Source of the DNA: Mixophyes australis
Lineage: Eukaryota > Chordata > Amphibia > Anura > Limnodynastidae
Reading direction: 5' to 3'
DNA: 64,000 nucleotides
NCBI GenBank assembly: GCA_036250195.1
Contig: JAVHZZ010000063.1
Location: forward strand, 1-64,000
A program made the position numbers and the translations under genes. Numbering within the stretch: the stretch's first letter is position 1; each line of letters starts with the position of its first letter. The notes below the pieces were generated by a model. That model ran no database searches. It was not told where the DNA came from and saw only the letters and a program-made list of their open reading frames with translations. Below, in pieces: positions 30,701 through 44,280 of the stretch.

Positions 30701-31256
30701 CCACTAAGCTTGTTAATTACTGTCATAGGTAATTAAATCAATGGCAGAAGTAGCTACATGAAGAAATGTTATTTCAGTAAAGTCTTTGACTTTAGCCAAA
30801 TATCTATTTTCCACATTACTTTTGAATTTGATTTTTAAATGTATTTGGGTTTAAATCAGGTCCACATTCTTTTTATACTTATACTGTACTGTAAATATTG
30901 TTACCAGGTTAAAGCCATTAACACAGGGCTTAGAGATGGGTAAACCAGGAATACACAGACTGTAAATTATTCTCACCCCCTGAATATATCCCATTTATAA
31001 TATAATCCCCGTCCCAGTCTTGTTACATTACCTGTGGAGATGACTGACGCTCTGTTTGAGATTCAACTGTAAACAGCTGTTTCCAACCAATCAGATTGAA
31101 GAGAATTCTGTGACATCACCAACCCAGGTAGCTCAGTGCCCAGTAATCCCTGATCAGTCATTGGTTGAGAGCTGTCTACCTGTAAATGGCCATATGTATG
31201 ACAGCCCTATGTCTTAGTTATGTACATATGTGTAACATGGATGAACTGTGTGAATT
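24734..31256. repeat. 872-bp satellite arranged as a dimeric higher-order repeat
   Basis: The landmark TATTTGGGTTTAAA recurs at 24,734, 25,605, 26,477, 27,351, 28,223, 29,097, 29,968 and 30,842, giving spacings of 871-874. The eighth unit is cut at about 31,256. Two variants alternate: unit ends with GTTATTTCAG (1,3,5,7) and with GCTTCATGTA (2,4,6). In the GTGGAGAT segment, units 3, 5 and 7 share GATAACTG/ACAGGTG while units 2, 4, 6 and 8 have GATGACTG/ACAGCTG. The amplified unit is thus a dimer of about 1,745 bp. No protein-coding frame of note. Confidence 0.95.
24922..25060 (-). promoter_or_regulatory. Candidate promoter/first exon in satellite unit 1
   Basis: On the minus strand this part has CCAAT (AACCAATGG near 25,052), a CRE-like TGATGTCA (near 25,008), an ATTGG inverted CCAAT (near 24,980) and a donor-like ATCTCCACAG/GTAATG (exon end 24,922). 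The set is repeated in each of the eight units. It points the same way as the small-exon gene downstream. The role is inferred from layout only. Confidence 0.35.
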
Positions 31257-32745
31257 ATAGGGAAGTGAAGCCATGACCTGAATGGTTATGTTATAAAAAA
31301 CTATCTATATATTGGCATAAGACTACTTAGTGGGGTATTTCCCATTGTTGTGTGTGAGACAAGAAGAATTTTTACTTTTCCCCCACATTTTGTTTTTTTA
31401 TGTTTCACTAGAGATGAGCGGTACGGAGATAGAATTAGATAGACAGGAATTTTAGGGTACAGAGTCGAATTGAGACATGACTCGGTGTCTTGCTCCAAAT
31501 TCCGATCTGAAAATGAGGCAAAATGTCATTTCAAGTAAAATGTCAGATCTCGTGAGTATTGGATCGATATCTTCAATGTATAGCCGTCCTTCCTGTTCTC
31601 AGCTGCCATTTAGAAGTGATAGCAGGTGGGTATATTATTAAACTATTTAAGAGTTAACAAAACTATTCTTTCTTGCTTTTAAAATCAAAGATGTTTAAAT
31701 CTGATGACAGTAGTGCCAGGGGCAGTATCAGCGACATCTGAAATATTTAGTGGGGAAAAATAGGGAACTGTTTAATTGTGAGCAGCACCCCCCCTCCCCC
31801 CACAAACAAAATGTATATATATATATATATGTTGCTTTTACAATCTAAATGTTTGTCTGTGAAGGTAATTGTGTGTGAGGGGCAGCATCACATCTGTCCT
31901 AGTGAGCGGCTATATGGCAGGGTGCGGTGAATGACCTGACACTGTGTATTATGCTGGAGGGATGTTGATGATGATGCTGCTACAGGCGCTGCTGCACTTG
32001 AAGGCGATACACCAACCCAGTGGGCTGTCACGGTTATATAGTCTTTTGTTTGACCAGTACCGCTTGTCACATATCTGTAGCTAAGTGGACAGTCGGTACA
32101 ATGACATTTTCTAGGGACTGAATGGCTTTTTGTTTAACCTCACAATACAGCAATTGCTGTTAAGAAGAAATGGGATTGTGATGGAATTTGGTAACGTGGA
32201 CACATGATCTAAACTAATCGGTTAAAACCTGATGCATTGATGGGGAAATTGGACCCACATCCAGTGATAACATAGCTGTCATGGCTTTAGTGATCCGCTG
32301 TGCAGCAGGATGCTGGCTGTCATACTTGGTTCCTCTTGCGTCTCAGACAATTGTTGATTATAATACAATAAAAAGATTGGTATATTTGCGCAGGCCAACT
32401 GAAAGCACCCTCTGTACACACACACACACACACACAATGTGCTAAAATAACAGTTTTAAAGAGTCAACTGTGAAATAATATATATATATTCTTTCCATCT
32501 TGATGTATGTCTTCCACAAATTCCAGAAGTTTGCAGTGATCAAAGTAACTTTCAGATTTCTGGCATTCACCACGATTATGGTCACATAAAAAAAAGTGAA
32601 AAGAAAAAAATCGTATCATAGCGTAACATATAATATGTGGTTACACCGAAAACCACTAAATATCCCAAGGATCCAGTGGGGGTTGATAATTACGACAAAA
32701 ACACCACATGATGGGGGTTCTCAATCCCCTATCGGATAAACACGT

Positions 32746-32943
32746 ACAAGATTTCAATCTTGAATCAATATAAGCCAATATTTGTATTATACATTGCTTT
32801 TATGCTTCTTTTGTGCCTTGTCAGGTCAGTTGTCACTTGTCTTTTGAGCACCTATCATAAGGAGATCCAGTAAGAGGACAAGATTCCAGGAGGATATCCA
32901 TGTATACATATTGGCTTATATTGATTCAAGATTGAAATCTTGT
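32746..32943. repeat. Perfect 36-bp inverted repeat with 126-bp loop
   Basis: 32,746-32,781 (ACAAGATTTCAATCTTGAAT and on) is the exact reverse complement of 32,908-32,943. Each arm also contains the shorter palindrome CAAGATTTCAATCTTG-type. The interior holds no frame. It could be a small hairpin-type transposon or a structured RNA. Confidence 0.85.
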
Positions 32944-33192
32944 AAGTCTACTACTGTCTTATATCACTGAGGTAGTATCAGTACAAAGTAACATGATAGT
33001 ATAATGTGGGCAGCGTGTCTTGAATTTGGTTCCAAGTCACCCTAACAAAATAATAACATTAGTTTAGCCATTTATTTTTTATTTTGATAAAATGTACATA
33101 CGAGGACAAACTTTTAAGAGCTAATTTCTCTTGTGGTTACTCGTTAACAATTCATATGAATGTGTACACATCTAACAACAAGATCATCCTAG

Positions 33193-33411
33193 GGGGGAAT
33201 TCAATCGGCTTCTGCACTATCACCGTTGATAACAGTAATTTGAACCCGGACGTCTGCTCGCTGCTCCCTGAGCAAAACAAACAGCGTTAAAACTTACCGC
33301 ACTAGCGGTAATAATGCGCAGTATTACCGTAGTAACAGTAATAGTGCACAGGCCGTGTTACTTTCAAACATCTCCACCTTTTCAAACCCACAGTTTAGTA
33401 AATATACCCCA
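33193..33411. mobile_element. Chimeric MITE
   Basis: The left end GGGGAATTCAATCGGC and the ACCGT/ACGGT interior match the 15,884-16,110 family. The right end, from about 33,368, matches the end of the 1,066-1,241 family (CATCTCCACCTTTTCAAACC, ending TATACCCC). Confidence 0.5.
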
Positions 33412-35593
33412 ATGAGTGTGGTGGTCCCGCCAGCCCCTGGATCACTCACCCCCTCCTGGGTCCTCCACTGCTGGGGGGGAACCTTGGTTGGCATAGAAAT
33501 TACAGGTAAAATACAGACTTGATATACTAAAGATTGAGATGTTTTGGAGAAAGTATAGCAGGCAAAATAATAAAGATGCTGTAATATTAATGGTGTAAGA
33601 AATAAACTTCTTTATAACAACCCTTCACTCTCAAATATACAAAAAAAAAAAAATCTGCTTTCAGTAGGCTGTTTACATCACATTATGTATTGGTTACAAA
33701 ATATTCAAATATATATTACAAAGCTCAGCTGTCTGTAGTATGTAACAGCGCACACAAATGTCTGATATCGTCCATTTACAATATCAGGTTATATATTCCA
33801 CTTGCTGGTCCTCATCCTAACAAGTGACAACACAACTATCACTCTTCGCGTTAAATTCATCAGGTGGGATAATAACATGAAGTTCAGGAGTAGAAATGAA
33901 ATAATTAAACTGTTTTTATTATGTTTCTTGTGTACTCCTTCGTTAATATCGCTTGATGAACGGATACTTTAAAGAAGAAAACACAGAACAGTCCGCACCA
34001 GACGGTGTCCTTTTACCCTCTGGAGCGCAGCTCTGGGAGAAGTAAGTCACAAGCACTATGTGAACTGTCCGGTAAACAGATGAGCTTTCAGCAGGGTCCT
34101 GCAGTTAGAGACCATACATGACAGACAGACATTCTGTGAAGATTTCCAGGGGCAGCATTCAAGAAGGGTCGCAGTCCTGAGAGCAGAGGTAACCTAGGAA
34201 AAATAAAGCGTCAACGTGAGCAGAGGGTGGGTACGTACAGATTGTGATAATAGATATAACAGGTGGAAATGGATTGGACAGCTCTAAATACTTTTGCAAT
34301 GAAAAGAGAATTAAAATGGAAGACAAGATGATTTCAGTACCAGAACAGTAATTAATGATGGAGAGTAGGGAGGTTATTCCTGCAGCGACTATTTGAATGG
34401 ACTGTAGGGGACCAAGATATCATTACAGCAAGATGGAGGTTGCAGCAGTCTGGATGGTATGTAACAAAAATTGCTTTGTAGTACAAGAAAAAATGCATTG
34501 GTAGCTGTACAAAAGGACGCACCGTCCACACATCCAGTGCCCAGTGGGGGCTTATATATACCCAGTAATCCCCACCTGACCCAGGCCCCTTAAGGAAACA
34601 TGTAGCTGCCCCAACACTAAGAAGTAGCCATTCCAGTGGCCAACAGCAACTAGCTAAACCTATCTTCCAGCACTGTGCACTACAGAGCACTGTGCAGCAG
34701 TGACGGCCATTCCTGCAATCACTACCTGGGAACCTTTGTAGCGTCTATACCTAGGTCCCGCAGAGGAATCCAGCATTGTGAGGGGGGGCATTATCGTAAG
34801 CACTACCACGGTACATCTGAACCCCCGGCTCCGAATACTGCACAGTTATCCGCAATGTGCGCCTTCAGTTGCAGACTTTAGAGACCACTCCAGTAATAAG
34901 ACATATATCCTGCTCCGCTGGGCACTTAATCTAAACTGAAGGCCTAACAGGAGAGAGTATAGAGCAGGAGGAGTGTCGGTGAACTTCTAGGATGTCTTAA
35001 ATGGCCCTTTCGCCTGGTCCCTACAATATCCTTCAATGGTTCCTGATATCCCCAATTAATGCCTGAAATATACCAAAACTTAAAGTTATGGATAAGTGAG
35101 AAGGCTGAAGTATGCCACCTAAAAACAGTGCATAGAAATCTGGATGTATTGTTATTTTTGTCAGATAATTGATAATCTTATGTACAGTTTGTGACAAAAG
35201 CAATTATATTAATGGCCTGTAATGATATCATCTAACTAAACTCTGACTAGATACAGTTAAATAAACAAAACCACAACATCTATGGCAATAATGATCTCTG
35301 TATTATTATCTCATTCACTGCTAAGGATCTACTCCTCTTTCAAATAAAAGGCGCCTCTTTCATTTTGAAGTAAGAGAGGTGTCAGGATTGAGGCAGCGGG
35401 GCCTGTGACGTAAAAGCTGGTGGGCAGCAGTGAGACACGATTGTGGGCAGGAGGCCTGTCAGGGAAAAGATCATGTAATACGTGTCATGGGGAATATCAG
35501 AGAAAAGTTAGCAAGTGTTGTCAGGTTATTGTTGTTTGAGGAGGGGCCGTGTGGGGAAGAGACTTCTCCTTCACATGCCCCCTCTGCCCACAT

Positions 35594-36163
35594 GCTTTAG
35601 TCACACATGTCCCCCTCTCTGCCCAGCACCTTTAGTCACACATGTCCCCTCTCTGCCCAGCACCTTTAGTCACACATGTCCCCTCTGCCCAGCACCTTTA
35701 GTCACACATGTCCCCTCTCTGCCCAGCACCTTTAGTCACACATGTCCCCTCTCTGCCCAGCACCTTTAGTCACACATGTCCCCCTCTCTGCCCAGCACCT
35801 TTAGTCACACATGTCCCCTCTCTGCCCAGCACCTTTAGTCACACATGTCCCCCTCTCTGCCCAGCACCTTTAGTCACACATGTCCCCTCTCTGCCCGTCA
35901 CCTTTAGTCACACATGTCCCCTCTCTGCCCAGCACCTTTAGTCACACAGGTCCCCCTCTCTGCCCAGCACCTTTAGTCACACATGTCCCCTCTCTGCCCA
36001 GCACCTTTAGTCACACATGTCCCCTCTCTGCCCAGCACCTTTAGTCACACATGTCCCCTCTCTGCCCAGCAACTTTAGTCACACATGTCCCCTCTCTGCC
36101 CAGCACCTTTAGTCACACATGTCCCCTCTTTGCCCAGCACCTTTAGTCACACATGTCCCCTCC
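35594..36163. repeat. 34-bp minisatellite, 17 copies
   Basis: The unit is about CACCTTTAGTCACACATGTC followed by CCCTCTCTGCCCAG, 34-35 bp, with a few variants (one 32-bp copy; single-base changes such as ACAGG, CCGTC and AACTT). The Pro/Leu-rich open frame through it is a product of the repeat. It lies just downstream, on the minus strand, of a splice donor at 36,198. Confidence 0.95.
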
Positions 36164-36197
36164 CCATCACATAACTCCTTCTCCTTCTACTTCTTAC

Positions 36198-36330
36198 CTT
36201 TCCTCCACTACACAGGAACAGGAAGTTATCCAGCAGCAGCTCCTGCACTGTGTACCATGTGACTACAGAAGTCACATGACCTCGTGATGTCACAGAATTA
36301 TCTGAAAGGGATTTAGCCTCTACCACCTAG
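36198..36330 (-). promoter_or_regulatory. Candidate promoter/first exon, minus strand
   Basis: On the minus strand a CRE-like TGACATCACG (near 36,285) and a GTCACATG/CATGTGAC pair precede a transcript-like segment that ends in a consensus donor, GGAAAG/GTAAGAAG (exon end 36,198). The minisatellite would lie in its first intron. Confidence 0.4.
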
Positions 36331-36395
36331 TAATGAACGTAACATATAGCTGACTAGCAGCAATGTTATCACTAGAGTAAAATTTTATTACTGCA

Positions 36396-36590
36396 TTGTC
36401 CTTAATGTGGAACAGCGGCGGCCATTTTCCCTTAGTCTCCTATACACAATACTGCTGTTACAGTTATGTACCAGTGACGTTCCAGAGGGGGCGTGGTCAC
36501 ATACTCTTGCAGGAGCCATTTTACAACCTGGAGAGCAGCTTTAACTCTTTCATATATAACAACAACATCCAGGACGTGTACAAGGCTGAG
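36396..36590 (+). promoter_or_regulatory. Candidate promoter/first exon, plus strand
   Basis: Contains GGCGGCCATTTT, a CRE-like GTGACGTTCC (near 36,473), a GC-box-like GGGGGCGTGG (near 36,487) and a donor GGCTGAG/GTAATA (exon end 36,590). Together with 36,198-36,330 it would make a divergent pair about 70-200 bases apart. No downstream coding exon was found before the minus-strand zinc-finger fragment. Confidence 0.35.
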
Positions 36591-36689
36591 GTAATATCTT
36601 CTAACAATATATTATTATTATGCTGAGAGCAGAGATATGAAGGATTATTATACAGAGGAGTCTGTATAGGGAGACATTACAGCTCATAT

Positions 36690-38856
<2,167 letters not shown>

Positions 38857-38872
38857 AAAAAGGCCGCTTGCA

Positions 38873-41382
38873 ACACTGATCTCAGACTTCCTTGCTGCAT
38901 CTAAACTCCCTAAGCTATCCCCTCAAGCCCTTCAACAGCTTAATGAAGAAATCTCAATAGAGGAAATCCAACTCGCTATTAAGTCACAAAAAAGTGGCAA
39001 ATCCCCAGGCCCCGATGGCTTTACAGCATTCTATTACAAGAAATTTTTGGGCTTGCTTGCTCCCCACCTGCACTCTCTGTACAATGGTGCCCTTCAAGGG
39101 ACCCCCTTCCCACCCGAAATGCTCAAAGCCAGAATTGTAGTCGTCCCAAAAGATGGAAAGGACCCACTCCACTGCGCCAGCTACAGACCCATTTCCCTCC
39201 TCAACCTGGACCTGAAGATATACGCTAAAATTCTGGCAAATCGCCTGAATGAATTTCTCCCATCATTGATCCACTATGACCAGGTGGGTTTCATTCCGGG
39301 GCGCCAGGCGAGAGATAACACCAGGAGAGCCATTGATGTCATCCACATTGCAAACACCAGGAGATCCCCCACTATTCTTCTCTCTCTGGATGCTGAAAAA
39401 GCATTTGATAGGATCTCCTGGGTTTTATGAGAGCAGCTCTCGAGGCCTTTGGCTTCACTGGTGATTTTCTCACCGGCGTCCTGGCACTGTATTCCTTGCC
39501 CTCGGCTAAAGTCCTGATCAACGGCACACCTTCAAATTCGTTATCCATCCAAAACGGTACAAGACAAGGTTGCCCCCTCTCTCCCCTTATTTTCGCTCTA
39601 GTAATTGAACCATTGGCCTCCCAAATTTGATCTAATCCTAGCGTTTCGGGCGTGCAGGTGGAGGACATCAACTCTAAGGTTTCACTTTTTGCGGACGATG
39701 TCCTGCTATCGCTTTCTCAGCCGGCCATCTCCCTCCCCAACCTCTTTAAGATTCTCCAGACCTACAGTGAGATATCGAATTACAAAATAAACTATACAAA
39801 ATCAGAGGCCATGCTGCTTCATGTCCCCCCTCAGGAGGCCGAACAGTTACGGTCCTTTTTCAAATTCAAATGGCAGACCAGGAAAATAAAATATTTGGGA
39901 ATCTATCTTACATCTCGTTATGACCTCCTCTATCAGAAAAACTTCCCACCTCTATTTTCCAAAACACAATCCGATTTGGCATCCTGGAACCGTCTCATCA
40001 TCTCATGGCTGGGTAGGATCATAGCAGTTAAAATGAATATCATACCCAAATGGTTATATCTCTTCCAAACTCTACCAGTTGCGGTCCCTGCCATCCTCCT
40101 ATCCAATATCCAGAAAGCTCTGACACGTTTTATTTGGAATCACAGGCCCCCAAGGGTCTCGCTCAACATTCTCAAAAAACCCATCTCTAGTGAAGGCAGG
40201 GGACTACCTGATATTAAGTTATATTATCTGGCTTCCCATTTCTCACAAATTGTTGCATCATACGCCCCCTCGGGTTCCACCACATGGCTTGACCTAGAGG
40301 CGGCACATTTAGCTCTCCCTGATTTCACCTCATTATGGGGTCTATCCCCTATACACCGTCCCCCTCCATCCAAATTACTTCCTACCACTAAATTTGATAT
40401 CAAGATTTGGGATTCTCACTCCTTTAAATTGAAACTCACATCTGCCCTTTCCCCCCTGACTCCCATTTGGTTTAACCCTATATTTCCTCCTGGCCTCTCC
40501 AAGGTACGACACCGCCATTGGACTCAAGCCGGGCTCAAATTTCCATCAGATTTCTCTAAACAAGGCCAGTGGCTTCCGCTAGCAGAACTCCAACCTCCCC
40601 CCCCAGCTCGAGTGCTTAACCCTTTCGAGTTCTTCCAAATTACCCACTTTTTACGTTCCCTACCACCCAAATCTCTACTACGTCCCCTTACCCCATTCGA
40701 AAATCTTTGCAAACTTCACCCTATGGATAGGGGTATGATATCACAACTTTATAATATCTTTCTTGAATCCACTATCCATCCACAACTCTCACATGAAGCT
40801 GACTGGGAGAGGGATTTGGGCCCCCCCCCCCCCCCAGATGAGGAGGTATGGGAGGACATGAGACTGGGGATAGCTAAGAGCTCCATATTGACTAAACTAA
40901 AAGAGACATCCTATAAAATCTATTATCGCTGGTATTATACCCCTACCCGTCTCCACGCAATGTTCCCCTCCTCGTCACCCGACTGCTGGTGGAGCTGTGG
41001 CCACAGGGGATCAATGCTACACATCTGGTGGACTTGCCCAGTTATCACCCCCTTCTGGGACGCGATCCATGGCTTTATCAACACTCTATTTGAGGCTCCC
41101 GTGGCGAAGGACCCCTGGATCTTCCTCCTTTTTTATCCTCCCCCAGACATTGATAAATTTTCTAGAAAACTAATTGCACATATCCTCACAGCCGCTAAAT
41201 CCCTTATAGCCCTTAATTGGAAACGTACCTCTTCTCCATCTCTCTCTGCCCTTAAAAAGCAAATCTGGCACGTAGCAGCCATGGAAGAAATTACGTACTA
41301 TTTACATGATAGAGGTTACGCTTTCAACCAAGTGTGGGCTCCTTGGCAGTTCGCAGCACGCTTGTTCCCCTCTGGCCCTTAA
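38873..41382 (+). pseudogene. LINE ORF2, reverse transcriptase and C-terminus
   Basis: Begins just before the RT domain and runs to TAA at 41,380-41,382. Motifs in order: SGKSPGPDGF, YRPISLLNLDLKIYAKILAN (an L1-clade signature), GFIPGR, LSLDAEKAFDRISW (catalytic Asp), GTRQGCPLSPLIFAL, FADDVLL (catalytic Asp pair near 39,683-39,700), and a C-terminal CCHC knuckle CWWSCGHRGSMLHIWWTC near 40,983. Broken twice: a frameshift after ISWVL (about 39,425) and a TGA at 39,628-39,630. The endonuclease domain is lost. It is therefore a dead copy of the L1/Tx1 group. Confidence 0.92.
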
Positions 41383-41766
41383 TGACTCCGTTGTGACCCA
41401 TGTGCGGCGGGCAGGATTCGGTCCCCGTCCCACCATCCCCTGACCCTCTAACATTCATAATCTCACCTCCTTTCCGATTACACTCATACATCAACCTTTG
41501 TGGTCTTCCCTTTCCCTTCCCTCCTAATTCTCCTTCACCCCTCCCCCTTCCATTCTACTTTTTCCATTATTGTATCTTACATTTATACAAAAGTATAAAA
41601 GGAAAATATGGTCAATGTATCTCTCATGTTGTCAAAAAAACTTTTTCTTTAGACTACATTACAATGTTAATGCCCTTCTATGTATACTTTGTAAACTTTT
41701 GACTTCGTATTGTATATACCTTTTCCTGTTTGACCATTCAAAATAAAGAATTTAAAAAAAAAAAAA
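38873..41766 (+). mobile_element. 5'-truncated L1/Tx1-type LINE
   Basis: A non-LTR element starting inside ORF2 and ending in AATAAAG plus a poly-A run. It is bounded by the 16-bp target duplication AAAAAGGCCGCTTGCA (38,857-38,872 and 41,767-41,782). Because the right repeat begins with A's, its exact edge with the poly-A is ambiguous by a few bases. The flanks join cleanly without it. Confidence 0.92.
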
Positions 41767-41782
41767 AAAAAGGCCGCTTGCA

Positions 41783-41906
41783 TCGGGAACTAACGCTCTT
41801 CCCCTGAGGAGGCCTGGGCTAGGTCCAAATGCATGACAAGAACCTTTTTAAGACCTTAAGTAGCTTGATTTGACTAGAATGCATGAGTATCATGCACGGG
41901 TTAACT

Positions 41907-41953
<47 letters not shown>

Positions 41954-41962
41954 TTATCTATC

Positions 41963-42005
<43 letters not shown>

Positions 42006-42019
42006 TTTATCTAAATATT

Positions 42020-42065
<46 letters not shown>

Positions 42066-43282
42066 TCATTTTTCCTTCCTTGATTCCCACATGCGTGAAT
42101 ATTGCGCCAGTCTGCTCTGTATGAGCGATTCCAACAGGGCAACATGTCTGCAGAGTTGCTGTTATTAATGTATTAAGTTAAGTGCTATATTTTTTTATCA
42201 CATTATGTATTGTGTATTGGATTCTCTAATTAATCATTTAGAGAAATATTATCAGTATAACCTATAATTATGACTCACCATAAATTAAGGCATTAACTGG
42301 CCTTTCATTCCTCTTCTGTGTCTTCCTGCTTCCAGCTGGATCATCATCATCATTTATTTATTGATCATGTTCAGGAGAACTACCAGTGGTAGTTGTGGTA
42401 GTTGTTAGTAGAACAGGTACAGGGTATCCGGCCTCTATAGCTCTCTTTGTGTGATATTATTTCCCACCTGCTGCACTGTGTCATTAATTCTCATTAAAGG
42501 ATCATTTAATTTACATACATATCATTTTTTAACTCTTTTTCTGTCTTTCGTCTTGTGCATTATGAATACTTAGTTAGATCTTTCTTAATTGATTAAATTA
42601 CACATTCCTTTAGTTGAGCCTACCATACTCCCAGCTATACTACTAGGTATCCACCACTTTACCATCTTATTTTCCTTGACTATTCCCTTGTCCACTCTCC
42701 TCTTCTTCCTGGGGTACTCTCTGTATACTCCACCTGTCTCTCACACCTTCTACCCCAGCATCTCATCCCCCTTCTACCTCCTTTTCTTTTAACTTTTTAT
42801 TTGTAACAGCAGATAGATATCAATATACAGCACAACCGTACATGTTGTTGACATTAAATAAGAACCAAGGTTACACAATCTAAAAATCGGAGAGGAAACA
42901 AAAAATGAAATAAAACAAAACAAAGCAAAAATACAAATGACTATAGAAATATAGATTATATTCTATGTCACATTCCAATTGGTAGTTGGGAATTAACGGC
43001 CTACGTGGTGAGTGTACAAGTGAGGACTTTTCCCGTACCAAAGATAGACCATGTAAGGTTGGATATATATAACAAATAGAACAAACTGCTGTTTTATTTT
43101 TTAATTTTTTATGATGAGGGGGAGAAGGGAGAGGGACTGGGGTAGAGGTGGAGGGATTTTCCAAATTGGAAATACATCTCCTACCTCCTTTTATTAAATC
43201 TTTATAGTAGAAACTGGAGCTTTACATAAGATCTGAAACCACTTGATTCCCATTTCCCGATATACATAATCATCTTGTCACT
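41783..43282. other. Non-coding stretch with (TA)n blocks
   Basis: Three long TA/ACAC tracts at about 41,909-42,064 create IYIYI-type open frames without meaning. The rest holds C/T-rich (42,600-42,790) and AT-rich DNA. No gene is seen. Confidence 0.6.
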
Positions 43283-43513
43283 TCAGCCCCAGCTGACAGC
43301 CTCCATTGCTGTCCCAATCAGGAAGGACTGTAACCCATATTCTGCCACTGACCCCCCCAGCTTCCCCATGCACTGTCTGACAATAGATATAAACTGAAAG
43401 TGATACAGAAAAGCTGATTGTGCCGAGATAGGATTACAGTTACAATCCCCCCATACAAAGGTATGTATCTGGTCACTAGTATTTGGATATATTGTTATCC
43501 CCATTTGGCACAT
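43283..43513 (-). pseudogene. Decayed tyrosine recombinase relic
   Basis: The frame holds FQFISIVRQCMGKLGGSVAE followed by YGLQSFLIGTAMEA, colinear with FQFSAVFKNCVVKLGLSAAD-YGTHSFRIGAAT of the YR element at 55,940-56,230. Both catalytic positions of HxxR are changed (Gln, Leu). A third, older member of the same family. Confidence 0.6.
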
Positions 43514-43970
43514 ATAATTCCCACTCTAGAATCCAAGACTTCTCCCGCGCTGCCCCCCTTCACTGGAATGACCTCCCTCGCTCCATCCTTCTCTCACCCA
43601 ACCTGTGCTCCTTCAAACGGGCACTTAAAACTCACCTTTTTCTTAAGGCCTACCAACTATCCACTTAACCTCTCATCTCTTCGGTTCTCCCCTTTGCCTC
43701 ACTGGCTCCCTTCTGTGCCTGATTCTGTTCACCCTCCCTTAGGATGTAAGCTCGTATGAGCACGTCCCTCTTTCCTCCTGTCTCCATACCTGTTCTTCCA
43801 CTCCGTCTCTACTGTATTTGCCTGCCCGGAGTTTACGAAGTATTGGTATTTTATGTTTAATGTTCTGTACTGTTTTGCCCTGTATGGTCTACTGTTTGCA
43901 CTGTGTACGGCGCTGCGGAAACCATGTGGCGCCTTACAAATAAACGATAATAATAATAATAAAGACTCTG
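43480..43970 (+). pseudogene. CR1/L2-type LINE 3' end, right copy
   Basis: Counterpart of 1-402 with about 85 more bases of coding sequence (FSRAAPLHWNDLPRSILLSP), stop near 43,668, then the 3' UTR and an ATA-rich tail. Confidence 0.65.
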
Positions 43971-44280
43971 TGGATTCATTTGGTTGAAGTATATGGATTT
44001 CATAATATGGTTCTGAATGAAGAGTCAATGGACTAAAACTGCAGGTTCATAAATATATCCAGGTGGGCTCCATGTGCCTTATTTGGACTACAAATTGTCT
44101 GCTGGACTATATCCTGGCCAGTTACCCCCTCCCTCAGTGAGGACAGGAAGTCTGGAGCAGCTGGAGCCCCTTTCACAACATAAATGTATAGAAGGGATTA
44201 AAACAGGAAGTTGCTATTCATCATCTGGGATTAAGCCCTGCAGTAACCAGTTTGCTACTCTATTGTTCTCTCTAGGACTG

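Larger units (their letters stand above)
31257..35593. other. Non-coding AT-rich stretch
   Basis: No coding exon could be supported. Holds (TA)n near 31,811-31,830, (CA)n near 32,417-32,436, the 36-bp inverted repeat, a chimeric MITE and an A-run near 33,640. Frames of 60-112 codons here lack any recognisable motif. Confidence 0.5.

Noticed and set aside
35515..35941. Pro/Leu-rich open frames repeating CPAPLVTHVPSLP
   Set aside because: Translation of the 34-bp minisatellite; length differences between units shift the frame, so no single protein is kept.
35594..36163. Regular repeat considered as a CRISPR-like array
   Set aside because: The units are directly adjacent with no unique spacers, and the setting is eukaryotic.
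41783..41910. Possible Helitron 3' end (ATCATGCACGGGTTAACTTG)
   Set aside because: No hairpin plus CTRR terminus or matching 5' TC end could be shown.
41870..42168. Open frames of Ile-Tyr repeats
   Set aside because: Produced by (TA)n and (CA)n microsatellites.
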